Positions 1 to 11,461 of a stretch of 64,000 nucleotides of DNA are shown here, piece by piece; the first letter of the stretch is position 1, and every line of letters starts with the position of its first letter. The notes beneath the pieces are model-generated. The model was not told where the DNA came from and made no database searches. It worked only from the letters and a program-made list of their open reading frames with translations. The translations under genes and the position numbers were made by a program. Origin of the DNA: Dermacentor variabilis (taxonomy: Eukaryota > Arthropoda > Arachnida > Ixodida > Ixodidae); contig NC_134568.1 of the NCBI RefSeq assembly GCF_050947875.1, positions 260,396,115-260,460,114 on the forward strand, given 5' to 3'.

Positions 1-1398
1 TGGCAGGATGGGCAGGATTCATTAGCAACTGCCGCTTCGCTGTTTCCTAGAAAATATGGAAGAGTGCTCATACATGTACACAATCACTTGCGTCTATATA
101 TAGGCTGTTGCCCTACATCTTTGTTGACATTGCATAAGGCAGAAAAAAAAAGTGTGGAATTTGATCCCCCATGAGATAGAGCTGTAATCAACTACCTATA
201 TAGAGAGCTATAGCTATAGTGATTGTAGATACCCTGCAGCATGCAGAGAAATATTTGTATCTCATGTTAACAGCAGCTCATTCCACATGAAACGTCCCAG
301 ACCTCAAAAACTACTGCTGCCGTGTGCTGATACTGCTGTGTGCCATTATATATGCAAGTATGAATGAGGTGAATGATCTGGCATAAGTTTTCGCAAGTTT
401 GTTGCGACCAACTTATGTGCAAGAAATAGGTAGATTGAGGCTGTTTCAAGGAAAGGTGATCTTTTTTTTTTTTTCAGTATTGTTTCACATCTAGGGGAGT
501 TGAAAAGCTTGCAAGCTCAAACTTCAACGGTAGATTTTTCGGATAGCACAGCGGCAGCATAAAGAGGGTGCGAAGGATATGTATGTAATGAAGATATATT
601 TGCAATTCACTTTTCGAAGTCACAAGCAACTTTTAAGAGTAAACTGGTCATCATGTCCTGGAATGTTACAGTGGCTTCCAGTTATAAATCGCAGAAGAGC
701 GATTACCTTTAAATTGGACAGAGAATTAAATTGTTGTGAACTTTACAAACTCTATAAACACTGTGACTTAATGTGCAAATACTGTGCTTTTTGTTACTGC
801 ATGCAAAAAGGCAATATGAGAGGTTATATAACACTATATTGGAGGCAGCAGACTGCACGCACCCACATTTTTCCTGTTTGGACAGTCAACTTTGAAAGCC
901 AAGTGACCAATCATAGTCTTGTGATATAGCCATAGAAGAAAAGCTGCCGTTCTCATTACAGTGCCACTCCAGCCAACCGTAGAGTAGGAGACAAACAGGT
1001 CATGAAAGTGACCTACACCAACAGTCAACAGCAGAATGGGACTTACTTGGTACAGGTGGCTCCCATAGAAGCCAGTTATCTGTGCCTGTGCAAGCCTGGA
1101 GCTCCTGTAGTTTATGTCATAAACGGCATATGTTCGTCATTTCCCCACTTCTAATATAGGGGGATTGGGGCGATCAGGTAGACGAACACACCATAGATGT
1201 GAGCTTTTTACAGCAGCAGATATGTAGTGGCTAACTTCGCTTCATTCTGTCCTACGTGGAGGCAAATTAATCACACAATCATTTCTTTTCTGCTGTTTCA
1301 CACCAGAAGGAAAATGGCGCTTGACCAGCTAGGCTCACGGACACTCACATTAGACTTGCAATTCAGCAGCGTAGCTTTTTGGGCTTGTTGGTGCGTCA
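1..1398. other. Unannotated AT-rich stretch
   Basis: I see no coding exon or recognisable repeat here. There is a poly-T run near 462-475 and short TATA-rich tracts near 97-105 and 197-220. The longest open frame (579-929, plus) has no recognisable domain, and its composition does not differ from its surroundings. Confidence 0.5.
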
Positions 1399-1522
1399 TT
1401 TGAATAGCAATGAATAGCGCGCAGAGGACGAGAGTAAAATTCAGACACACAGTACTCGTGCTGTTTGTGTGTGTCTGAATTTTACTGTTTCGTCCTCTGT
1501 GCGCTGTTCATTGTTATTCAAA
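1399..1522. repeat. Long imperfect hairpin (foldback), arms of about 50-55 bp
   Basis: The left arm (about 1399-1454) and right arm (about 1471-1522) are near-complete reverse complements. Both contain the block GTAAAATTCAGACACACA or its complement, and GCAGAGGACG or its complement. Mismatches are few and the loop is only about 15 bases. It could be a foldback MITE, a collapsed inverted duplication or an RNA hairpin. No target-site duplication is obvious. Confidence 0.75.
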
Positions 1523-2187
1523 GACTTGCAGTAGCCTGCAAACTGAAATTTGTTTTACATCTGTGTCCTGAACCAGGGCTGGCACAAAGTGGCCATGATT
1601 CAAATTTTGTATAACTCGTGTTCTGCTGATCTGCAGTACTTGCAAAACAATGATTCAGCGCCATGCACAATATCTCATGTCTGATAACTATTTAGACCTG
1701 CTGACGACCTCGAAGCAGTCATGGTTAATTACTTTCATCACACAAATGTATTATTGTAAAATGTTGTTACAGGGGCATCAACACTGGAACAGCATTCACG
1801 GATACTTTCCTGCCATTTACACCGTATAAAAAGCATGCATCCATGTTTTATGCATATGGAGTTGATAAGCATGGCAAGAATTCAAGTGTGGCCTGCACGT
1901 GTTTTGCATTGAAGCAGTCCAATTGTGCCTTCCTGCGAGATTGGTTGTGGATTTCAAAATTTTCTTTCTCACCTCAAGGAAACTTTATTTAAATTTAGAT
2001 TTGTAGACCGGTGACAACAGAGAGCGGATAGAACCATCGATAACATTCGAGAAACTTCCACTACATGCAGGCACGTCCCGCGCTGAGCGATAACATTTGG
2101 TAGAGGGTGAAACACGGTCACCCAATAAAGATAAACAAGCACAAATGTCACTGTGAAGTACTGCTGTACAGCGTTGCTAGAATCAGT
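1523..2187. other. No recognisable feature
   Basis: AT-rich noncoding sequence without long open frames, tRNA boxes or terminal repeats that I can see. Confidence 0.5.
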
Positions 2188-2374
2188 ATTATAAGGCAGT
2201 AAAAATTAAATTATGGGGTTTTACGTGCCAAAACCACTTTCTGATTATGAGGCACGCCGTAGTGGAGGACTGCGGAAATTTTGACTGCCTGGGGTTCTTT
2301 AATGTGCACCTAGATCTAAGTACATGGGTGTTTTCACATTTTGCCCCCATCGAAATGTGGATTATAAGGCAGTA
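2188..2374 (-). mobile_element. 5'-truncated tick SINE (Ruka-like) with perfect target-site duplication
   Basis: The body at 2202-2360 reads on the minus strand as the tRNA-distal part of the SINE family found elsewhere in this window (shared motifs TTTTACGTGCCAAAACCA and GAGGCACGCCGTAGTGGAG). The tRNA-like head with A and B boxes is missing. A perfect 14-bp direct repeat, attataaggcagta, lies immediately outside both ends (2188-2201 and 2361-2374). This is the expected target-site duplication of LINE-machinery retroposition. The Ruka name is from memory of a SINE described in Rhipicephalus. Confidence 0.88.
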
Positions 2375-2783
2375 GCATATCCTTTAATTTGCATTATTTT
2401 CTATTTCCACCTAATGTGTCTCAATTCACAGATAGACAAATCCATCAACTAATTTGGCATTCACATTAGCTTTGTCTAATATGCTCCATTTGAGGAAGGC
2501 TCTTACACTTTACGATGTTTTGGGAAGAGGTTCCATACTATAGGTTCGTATAGTCAAGCTGAGCACCTCACTTGTTCTGTACATGTTTGCTCCTGTTACT
2601 TACAGTCATCATGTCATGCACAATTTCGATAGAGCTGCACACTGAAATGAACACAATCTTAATTGAAAAGGACAATTAAGGTTGAAAGGCATCCTGCAGC
2701 TTCCCCTAAATATAAATGCCTGAGTATTAGAAGCAATAACTATTGGTTAACTGTCTCATTTCTATTTCCACTTCTGGAATTTG
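2375..2783. other. No recognisable feature
   Basis: AT-rich noncoding flank between the SINE and the Tigger-like transposon. Confidence 0.5.
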
Positions 2784-4508
2784 TATTTACCCGCGTATAA
2801 CCCGCCCCTGCGTATAACCCGCACCCCTAACTTTGAACTCGGCGGAAAAAAAAAAAAAAAGAACTCGCGTATAACCCGCACGTTTACCTGAAAAAAAAAA
2901 AATGAGCGCTAGAAAGATGCAACTCACACTCAGTGATCATTTCGTTTTCAGAACATTTATTCAAACGACCGCCACCACGTCACTGCTTATCCGATTCTTA
3001 ATCGTCGCCGCTCTCACTACTGCCATCCGAGGCTTCATCGCCACTCTCAAAGACGTAGTCGTCCTCGGAACCATCCAGACTATTACTGATCGCACATTTT
3101 TTAAAGCTTTTGCGCACCAAATCGGCCGGTATCGCTTTCCACGCATCCACGATCCACTGGCACAGCAATGGAATATCAGGCCTTCGCACGCGTCCCGTCG
3201 GTGTGAGAACGTACATGCCGTCGGCCATCCACTGGGCATACAGCCGCTTCACGTGTGCCTTGAACGGCTTGTTCAGGCACACGTCGAGTGGCTGTAGCAT
3301 GGACGTCATGCCGCCAGGTATTATGACGAGGTCGGTGCTGGTCTCGGCAAGGCGAGCCTTCACCGCATCAGTGCAGTGGCCTCTGAAGGAATCTAGTACG
3401 AGCATCGACCGGCGTGCCAGCAAGGCACCTGGTCTTCGCTCCCAGATTACTCGAAGCCAGTCACCGACTAGGCCACTGTTCATCCACGAATTTTCTTCCG
3501 CACGCACAACGATTCCTGGGGGCAGTGGAATGCTAGGTAGCGTCTTGCGTTTGAAAATCACATACGGGCGCAGTTTCGTGCCGTCAGCCAAAGCGCATAG
3601 CATGACTGTGCAGCGCAGCTTGGCATTTCCGCCGGTCAGCACGCCGACTGATTTGGAGCCCTTTTTTTCCATGGTCGTGTCCATCGGCATCTCAAAGTAC
3701 ACAGGTGTTTGATCAGCATTTCCCACCTGAGACAGCAAATAGCTGTGCTCCTTCCGAAGTGCGATCACATATCGTTGAAAGTTCAACAACTTTTCCTCGT
3801 AGGCTTCAGGAAGCCGCTGGCACATGGTTGTTCGCCGCCGCATAGAAAATCCATGTCTTCGCATGAAGCGCTGAAGCCATCCACGGCTTGCACGAAACTC
3901 ACGTGGAATGTTCAATTCCCGGGCCAACTTCAGGGCTTCCATTTGCGCCATCTCAGTCGAAACAGCGTGGCCACGACTTCTCTGCTCCTCAATGAACTTC
4001 GCAAGCTGCGTCTCGAGGTGGGGGTACGCGCCAGTCTTCGGACCCCGAAACGCTCGCCTGTTCCGGTTCGTTGCTTCGAGACTCTCTTTTTTTCTTCCTC
4101 CAGTCGCGAATGCACGACTCGTCGACGTCATGCTGTCTTGCAGCAGCTCTGTTGCCGATTTCTTCGGCAGCGGCTATAATCTTTAGCTTCTCTTTCGCTG
4201 TGAAACACTGCCGTCGAGTCGCACTCATGATGCCAAAACAAAGCAGGCAAACAGTGCAAACTGGGGTAAGTACACTAAACAGCGCCTAACGCGAGGCTCA
4301 ACAATGCTGGCCTTTCGTTGGCCCTTCATCGGCTTGACAAGCGTCGATGACGATGGGGATGGCGGACTACACGGGGAGGCCGCCGCACATTGCGGTGAAG
4401 CCGACCCCCCCCCCTCCCAAGGAAAAAATTCGCAGATAACCCGCACCCCCACTTTTTAAACGCGTTTTTTCACATTTTGGTGCGGGTTATACGCGAATAA
4501 ATACGGTA
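2784..4508 (-). mobile_element. Tigger/pogo-like DNA transposon (Tc1/mariner superfamily), about 1.7 kb
   Basis: Both ends carry matching terminal inverted repeats. The left end has TATTTACCCGCGTATAACCC at 2784, and the reverse complement of the right end reads TATTTATTCGCGTATAACCC, ending about 4506. A second GCGTATAACCCGC motif sits inside the left end (2810-2822) and again at 2866-2878. The element holds one transposase gene on the minus strand. Its size and ends fit Tigger/pogo elements. The flanking TA duplication is not certain because the outermost bases differ. Confidence 0.85.
2998..4228 (-). pseudogene. Tigger/pogo DDE transposase, one homopolymer frameshift
   Basis: This encodes the cut-and-paste transposase of the surrounding element. 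The N-terminal part (from ATG at 4228) has the helix-turn-helix typical of pogo/CENP-B-like transposases (AKEKLKIIAAAEEIGNRAAA, then DESCIRDWRKKK). The rest, in a different frame to 2998, carries a second DNA-binding helix-turn-helix (GWLQRFMRRHGFSMRRR) and the DDE/D catalytic core. Candidate catalytic aspartates in that 377-residue frame are D140 (GNADQTP), D247 (LVLDSFRGH) and D283 (MLQPLDVCLN), with 35 residues between the last two (DD35D). The two frames meet at a run of seven T on the plus strand near 4087-4093, so one inserted or lost base separates them. The C-terminus is acidic, as is common in the family. Apart from that indel the reading frame is open, so this is either a young inactive copy or a sequencing error. 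Confidence 0.88.
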
Positions 4509-5522
4509 GTTATTGTTGCCACTGTGTTATGGATCTAGTGTTAGTAGTAAGCTTGTGCATGGAAATGTGGTTTTCATGTTGGCGCATGTGGTTGCATGGG
4601 CACCTGCCCCAGAGCAGGCACATTCCAACCTGCAGAGTTGGAATTTTCTAGCATTTGCATTTAGTGATGACTCTTCTTTTTTTCTCTCTCTGTGCTTGTG
4701 GTTGGTAGATGGATGACTGTGGGAACTTGCGGTTAACAAGTACAGGTGGGTTACATTTCCCTGCTCCTATAGCAAGCTTTCTTTGTTCCGTTTGGTTTCG
4801 TCTCTCATATATTTGTTTTTCTTTTTCAGATCTCCCCATTCCAATTAAAGGTTATTGATTTTATGAAATGCCTAGCAAGCAGCTTGGCTAACATGCGCAG
4901 TTTTAGTCACTGTTCTCTGTAATCATGATTGTTTATTGCATCTTATATTTCATCATTAAAGTTGTCTTCATTCCATTGTAGTTTATGTAGCGGTGGCATT
5001 TCGTTCCTGCTGGATGGCCAGTAATCAGCCAAATGAAAGGAAATATAAGAGCTGTGTATAAAGCTCTTGACAGTTCTTGCATTTACATACTATATAGATT
5101 ATTATGAGAAACTGTGAGAACAAACAAGGAATTGTAAAATATTTATACCAATTCTATTTAGGGTTTAATGTTTCTTAGTTAAAACTAGAAATAATAAAAA
5201 ACGAAACGCCAAATATTTTTCGGTAGTTCGGTTTTAACCGACAAGTGTCACTGAAAGCAAAGTTTCTTAAGAGCTAGCTAAGATGCGCATTCGGTGTGCG
5301 CAAGTTCAAGTTCACCTGCCATGGTGCACCCAAAAATTTGTTACTCGTTTCGTGTTTCCGTCCATTCTGCTTGTTGCTGTGACAAACACGAGAAGTGGAA
5401 AGGGAAAGCAGCCCTGACCCGTGTCCTTCCAGTCTTTTCGCTACGGTAGGTAACTGAGCGCAAGGAAGCTGGCTGATGGTAACACGGGGTCGTATGTATA
5501 TCCATGTCATTCTTTTTCTATG
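4509..5522. other. No recognisable feature
   Basis: AT-rich noncoding sequence. There is a pyrimidine tract followed by AG near 4815-4830 that resembles a splice acceptor, but no coding sequence follows it. Confidence 0.45.
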
Positions 5523-5889
5523 CAGTAGACTTCCGTTAATTCGACTTCAGTTAATACGAATTTTCGGTCACTCGATCCCAACCGAAGGCACCGGTCGGCG
5601 CCCATGCATTTTTAAGGGTCCGAACTACCGTTATTTCGATCCTAAAATTGGCCTTCGTCGATAATTCGAACTTGACAAGTAAGCATGCACATGCCTGACC
5701 CCTATGGTAGCCCGATAGCGATCGCCTTAGTGGCAGTATCTGTCTCGGTGGAGTTTAGGGGACAGTCAATGCGCTGAACACACATCATCTCCCGTCGAAA
5801 ACGTCTATTTTCGGCCTGCACTAGGAAGATTTTTCTAACACACTTCGGAGGCTATCGGGAAGGAAAAAATGTCTGTTTCGTGAAGCAGA

Positions 5890-7800
5890 ACGCTCTAAAT
5901 CTTGTTCAAAGTGGGACAAGTACTTCAAATGCCTGCACAAATACACTAGCACTTTGAGACAATCCAAAAAGAAGTTCTTCCACCACGATTTGCCTAACAT
6001 ATGTACGTGTCAACCCAAAAGAATTTTGGAATATTCTGAAACCAAACAGTAGCTCCAATAACATTTCCTTGACTTATCCTGACGGTTCAAATGTGCCACT
6101 TGATCAGCGGTCAGATGTAATGAACTCATATTTTTCTTCTGTTTTCACTCATGAGCCTGCACTGAAGGACTTTCATTTGCCCAGCCACAGTTTTCCGCTC
6201 ATGTTTCCCATTACGATTAATTCTCAAGGCATTATGACACTATTGAAAACCTAAAGATTTCTAGTGCCTCCGGGCCAGATAACATCACTGCTAAGATACT
6301 AAAAGGCACGAAAGCAATTTCCAGTCTTATACTTTTTACCCAGTCCATTACTGATAGTTCACTTCCAAATGACTGGAAGGTCAGTAAAGTGGTACCGGTA
6401 TATGGCAGGCAGCCGTTCTGATCCTCCCAACTATCACCCCATTTCCCTAACGAGTATTCCCTGTAAACTCCTAGAACATATAATATATTTGCAAAGAGCA
6501 TGTCATCTCGGTGATCATGCAGTCCTTCTTTTTTCACAATCAGCACGGTTTCCGGCCTGTCATGGATCCGTTGCTTTCTTACTAATCGATTCCAGTACAC
6601 AGCTATCGGAAATAATTGCTCAACCACTGCTAGCATCATCTCCGGACTACTACGTACAGGGGTCCGTCCTCAGTCCCCTTTTCTTTCTCATCTTCATAAA
6701 CGACCTTCCCAACGGCATATCATCCAATATCCGACTTTTTGCAGATGACTGCGTAATCTACCGTCTCATTACAGACCCAACCGACCATGCAATGCTCCAA
6801 AAAGACACATTCATTTGAAACCTGGTGTTCCAACTCTTTAATGAAACTTAACATCTCCAAATGTAAAGTTATGCAGGTATCCCGTAAACACTCTAACAAG
6901 GATAACCCATACTTTTTAAGCTCGACAGCCCTATCCACCGTTGAATCGTATCGTTATCTCGGTATCACTATTAATAGCAAGTTGACCTGGTCCGACCATA
7001 TAACAAAATTGGCTACCAACACCAATGAATCACTTGGTTATGTCAGACGTACCCTTGCGCTGTGCCCCTTATCCACAAGAAAACTAGCTTGTGAAACTTT
7101 TATTCGAAGCAAACTTGAATACGCCTCAGCTATTTGGAGCCCGCACCAAGCTTACTTAATTAATATATTAGAATCAATACAAAATCATGCCACTAGATTC
7201 ATCACTTCCAGGTACAGCCGTGAAGAAAATGTCAGTGCGATTAAATCATCTCTAGGACTCGAACCATTGGTGTTGCGTCGTAAAATTGCAAAACTGCGCC
7301 TTTTCCAGCGACTTTATTATAACTTCTCCGAACTGCATGGAAGGCTTCTAATCCCACCAACCCGTACATCTCGTCGCCTTTTTAACTCTTGCAGCATCCA
7401 GCGCTTGCATGGTTCAACATTTTCCTTTAATCAATCGTTTTTGCCTAGCGCCATTATAGAGCGGAATGATTTACCAGATAGAGTTGTCAGTGAGTGCAAC
7501 CCCATTATCTTCAAGCAGCTACTTACTGATCACCTCAAACCCTAACCTTATAGTGACCGTACTGTGCCTTCATTCTTTTGCGATTGCCGTCTCACATTGT
7601 GACTGTTCTGCTGATTTGCTTTGGCATTCTATTCAATGTGCCTCTTGGCTTTTTTTTTTTAAATACGAATCCACAGGCTGAGTTTTGTAAGAAATTGTAA
7701 CCATAGCTTTGTTTCTATCCTTCTCTTCTGTAAACCCCCCCCCCCTTATGTAATAACCTGACAGAGGTCCTTGAGGAAAAATAAGTGGTGGTGATGATGA
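5890..7800 (+). pseudogene. CR1/Jockey-like non-LTR retrotransposon, reverse transcriptase remnant
   Basis: This is the remains of LINE ORF2, lacking the endonuclease. Read across several frames it shows the RT entry region (ASGPDNITAKILKG near 6265-6310; PNYHPISLTSIPCKLLEHII near 6425-6485), the catalytic FADD box (6738-6749) and a long open C-terminal RT part at 6787-7545 (YRYLGITINSKLTWSDHI, KLEYASAIWSPHQ). The frame changes at least between 6254 and 6369 and again near 6815. The putative 3' end near 7800 has a C-run, then a GATGATGA tail. The YLGI..LTW and LEYAS.IW signatures fit CR1/Jockey-type elements; the exact clade is my inference. It lies inside the Tigger-like element above, so it probably inserted later. 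Confidence 0.82.
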
Positions 7801-7836
7801 TTTTCAAGCAAAAACTGTAGCTCTCAATGTCAAACT

Positions 7837-8229
7837 ACGGTATTTACGCGATTCTAATGCGCGCCTTCTTTATTATTCTTTTTTTTTCTTTCTAAAAAAA
7901 AACTGGCTGAAATTGCCTGCGTGGTGCAATCAAATAAAATAAGAAATCAAAAGAATCTTCGCGGCGTTCGTATGTTCTACCGCATAACAAAAAAGATCTG
8001 CGGCGAAGCTGACTTTAAAAACCGTGCGGCGAAGATAAAACTGACTGCCAATGTGCAACGTATTTTTCTTGCCAAGAAATCGGCTGCGCTTTAGATTTCT
8101 ACTTTAGTCAACAGCTTCAATGTAATTTCTACGTTAGTTTTCTGCTTTAGACACGTAGAAAGTGAGCGCGCCTTTGATTCGGGGGTTGTAGCAGATACTG
8201 CCAAATTTGTGTGTTTTTTTTTTTTTTTT
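7837..8229. other. Possible single terminus of another Tigger-like element
   Basis: The sequence at about 7837-7865 (GGTATTTACGCGATTCTAAT) resembles Tigger-type termini in this window. I find no matching opposite end. The rest is AT-rich with poly-T at 8212-8231. Confidence 0.3.
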
Positions 8230-8322
8230 TTACGTTTCTATACATCTTATTTAATTCGATCCGCTGGATAATTCGGACAGTTTTGTCGGTCCCGTCAAGG
8301 TCAAATTTACGGAAGTCGACTG

Positions 8323-8696
8323 TATTATTCGTTGGAGCTCTTATCTGCATGTGTGGTATATGTTACAAATAAAGTCTAAAAAACAATATCGGATCCAGTT
8401 TCTTAATTCCTGCACATTGCTGTATGACGTTGTGCCCTTACGTAACATAGACTGCATCACGAAAACGTTGTTATTCTGTGTATTGGATACAAATGAACAG
8501 TTAGGAAAGTAATACGTGCTGTCACACGACACTTTTCAGCATGCAAAATTAGTGAATCAGATATTTGCCGATAAAAAACAATGTGATAATCTTGGTGTTA
8601 AAAATTATCAACTGAAAAAAAAGCGGTGAAAACTCACGTAGAGAAATATATCTACTGAAAACCGGGATGGAAATAAAAACTGAAAACGCAACCGTG
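8323..8696. other. No recognisable feature
   Basis: AT-rich noncoding sequence between two transposon termini. Confidence 0.5.
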
Positions 8697-8782
8697 ATAC
8701 AGGGTGTGTATTTATCGTAACAGAATTTTAAAGATCGCTTGTGGCATATAGCACAAATCTACTCATTGACCTGGATTACTCG

Positions 8783-9581
8783 CGCCGCACGCGAAGAGGC
8801 GGGCACTGCAAGACCTGCTCGAGACGACACAGATGAGAGGCGAAGGCTGGAGAAAAGACTCCCTCGTCACCGGGGTAACAAGCACGCCTTCCATTTTAGA
8901 CCACGCAGGAGATTGTCCATCATCCGCTCAAAAGTAGCAAGGACATTGCAAAGCCCAAACGGCATAAGGTTAAGTTCATGCAGTTCGTCTGATGTTACAA
9001 AAGCTGTTTTCGGGCGATCGGCCGTAGCGATGGGCACTTGCTAATAACCGGAACGTAATTCGAGTGAGGAAAAGCACTCCGCTCCTTGCAACAAATCGAG
9101 AGCGACGGCAAAGGATATACGTCTCTACGCGTTATCTTGTTGAGACGGCGATAGTCCACGCAAAACCGGATGGATCCATCTTTCTTTACGACGATTACAG
9201 GGGACGCCGAGGTGCAGTCTCCGTGCTGAAGCATATCGCAATAACTCGATCGGCGCTCTGGTATGCGATAAGGGCGCTGGCGCAGCGGAGCGTTGGTGCC
9301 TGCATCGATCTCGTGATACACCGTCGTTGTGCGGCCAGAATCCCTCGTTGACAATCAAATGTAGAGGAGTACTTGCGAAGCAGGTTCAGAAGCTGTGAAC
9401 GTTGTGCGGAGCTCAGGTTGGTGTATAGAACTAAGACGTCCGTCGTAGACGGGGGACAAGCAAGGCAACAAGCCAATGTACTAATCTCAAACGGATGGAT
9501 AGGTGGGCTAGTTCGTAATGCATTATAATAAAAGCTTAGAGCGCTAAAAGCACAAAGGACGTAGAAGAAGAAACGCCACAC
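8783..9581 (-). pseudogene. Ty3/gypsy reverse transcriptase remnant
   Basis: Minus-strand pol fragment of an LTR retrotransposon. Upstream linker residues (NLSSAQRSQLLNLLRKYSST, near 9430-9370) lead into the RT, with the gypsy signature [20 protein letters not shown] followed by RRDVYPLP (about 9200-9100). In another frame, MPFGLCNVLATFERMMD with LRGLKWKACLL follows near 8970-8870. The catalytic YxDD region expected just after this has decayed, and an LEQVLQC-type remnant can be seen near 8810. Several frameshifts make it nonfunctional. It is truncated at the edge of the MITE arm at 8783. It sits downstream of protease and gag remnants in the order gag-protease-RT, as in gypsy elements. Confidence 0.85.
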
Positions 9582-9768
9582 GCGCTCGTGGTGTGTGAGC
9601 GCGTGTGGTCCCGGACCAGGACGAATTTTTCTCCAACTGCGAGGCTTTTCTTTCGAAGAACCCGTATGGGTTTCCTTTGTAGCAATTGCTACGATTGGGT
9701 CGATGTCTCATTTTCCCTTAATTAAAAAGAGCAGTGGTATCTAACACATTTGGAGCAGGCAGTCGCAG

Positions 9769-10233
9769 TCACTGCTCATGATCACTGCGGAGGTATCGTA
9801 GTGTCGTCAGCGACGAGCAGTTTGTCGCCCTGGTTATCATCATCATCCAGTTATACTCGGGAAGCGGCAAATTAAGATTCGACTTCGGAGCGATAACAGT
9901 CAATGACGGCCTTGTGATCGGAAAGAAGTCCCACCCCAAGATGATGTATGAGCATGAAGACAGAACAACGAATTCCACTGTGTACATGAGCCCTTGTATG
10001 GTGATGCGGGTAGTGCATGCAGCAACAGGGGTAATATGCTGAGCGCTTGCTGTACGGAGCGACAGGGCAGACAAGGGTGTCATTATTTTAATAAAAACGG
10101 CGGCTTCTGTGTCGACAAGTGCAAGTGCAACTATTCCATCTACAGATACTTTGATCGATAACGATCGTTGGAGAAGGTTGAGGCATTGTGCCCTTCGACA
10201 CAGACGCAGTTCTTGCGTCCGGAACTGCGGCAA
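9769..10233 (-). pseudogene. Ty3/gypsy aspartic protease remnant
   Basis: The open frame shows the retropepsin fold signatures ALALVDTEAAVFIK (normally DTGA/DSGA at the catalytic aspartate; here glycine is replaced by glutamate) and SYIILGWDFF, the ILG.D.L motif of the C-terminal half. It lies between gag and RT remnants on the same strand. Loss of the active-site glycine suggests the copy is dead. It overlaps the end of the gag frame (to 10140), consistent with gag-pol layout. Confidence 0.8.
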
Positions 10234-11461
10234 CTGTGTTCGGTAGGAGTGGAACGACGACGCACTGGGGAAAGCGAACGGCGTCGTGGAGATGGCGAGC
10301 GGCGATCGTGGGCAGAAGGGTTGGCGGTGCGTAGAGAAGTCGGGTGTAATTCACGAGGCGGCGAGAAGAACAGAAGTGGAGGGGCGGAGGAGGGTACAGT
10401 TTGGTCGGCTCGGGGAAGCCATTGGCGACGTCGACAGAACCGTGCCACATGACCAGTCATGCCGCAATAAAAGCTTATTGGCCGATTGTCGGGTGTGCGC
10501 CATGGTCCAGTGTTGGCTAGTAACTTGGTGGGAAACGCGGGAGGATTGGACAGTACAACGGGCTGTGGTGACGAGGACGTCGGCGGCACGGTCCCCACTA
10601 CAACTTCGGCGTTAGGTGCAGGCGCCGGCGGCGGTGGACGCGGGGACGGAATAGCCTCATATACTTGCTCCTGTATCATTGGTCGCAGGTTTGGAGTCAA
10701 ATATGGCGTAGAGCTTGGAACGGCAGTGAGTAGAGACTGCTGCCAAGCGATTGCGGCACGAATTAACTTTGGGATCTCGCAGAGCAGGGGTCCGTGATCG
10801 GGAACTGCGGTCAAGCTCGAAACGGAGGCATCTTTCGTGGAAGAACGTCGGATCAGGAGAAGTTGTCTGCGGGATCCATCTCTGACAAAGATCAGCGACT
10901 TCGATGGCGGTCAGCGGGTATTTCGGTAAGAGCATCTGAAAGGAGTAGTCTTCGATGCTCGTCAAGATCTGATGGATCTGATCGGATTCGGTCATTGATG
11001 CATTGACGCACTTGCTATGTCGACTGCGTCTTCTGTGTAGCTGGTGAAGTTCTCACCGGGCTGCTGGGAACGGTTGCGCAGGTGCTCTTCGGCACGAAGC
11101 TTTCGCACCGCGAGGCGACCGAAAACTTGCGTGAAGCTCGTCTTGAAGTTGGACTAGGTGCGAAGATCAGATTTGTGGTTGCAAAGCCACACGTTCGTGA
11201 CGCCCGTGAAGTAGCAAATCGCGCTATTCAACTTGTGAGCATCGTCCTATTTGTCGTGGGCGCTCACGCGTTCGTAGGGTGAGAGCCAATCTTCGACGTC
11301 GTTTTCGTCGCAGCCGCTGAAGATTGGTAGATCCCGTTGACAGAGCGAGCGGGATCATAGAAGGGTGGGCAATGCCGGCGGTGGTGTTTGGCTTGCGTTG
11401 TCGGGCATGATGGGCGGCAACTTCCGACTGCGGAGTTCCAGGGTTGGGGAAAGCCTAGCAA
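10140..11461 (-). pseudogene. Ty3/gypsy Gag remnant with CCHC zinc knuckle
   Basis: Gag packages element RNA into virus-like particles. Reading minus-strand from about 11460, a leader resembling the start of tick gypsy Gag (MPDNASQTPPPALP in one frame, 11407 downward) is followed by capsid-like residues in a shifted frame (AICYFTGVTNVWLCNHKSDL, about 11220-11160). MTESDQIHQILTSIEDYSFQ follows at 10995, then proline-rich sequence and a zinc knuckle FYCGMTGHVARFC near 10470 (C-x2-C-x4-H-x4-C with one cysteine changed to tyrosine or shifted). At least three frame changes are needed to read through. The assignment to Gag rests on position, the knuckle and capsid-like motifs. Confidence 0.75.

Larger units (their letters stand above)
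5523..8322. mobile_element. Second Tigger-like element, termini separated by inserted retroelement
   Basis: The left terminus at 5523 reads CAGTAGACTTCCGTTAATTC, and the reverse complement of the right terminus ending at 8322 reads CAGTCGACTTCCGTAAATT. Both are followed by repeats of the AATTCGA type, as in pogo/Tigger ends. The original left half runs to about 5880 and the right half is about 8230-8322. The middle is occupied by a LINE (below) and other DNA. No transposase frame survives. Confidence 0.65.

Noticed and set aside
579..929. 116-codon plus-strand frame with several cysteines
   Set aside because: No recognised motif; average composition for the AT-rich region.
3110..3712. 200-codon plus-strand frame
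   Set aside because: Antisense of the Tigger transposase.
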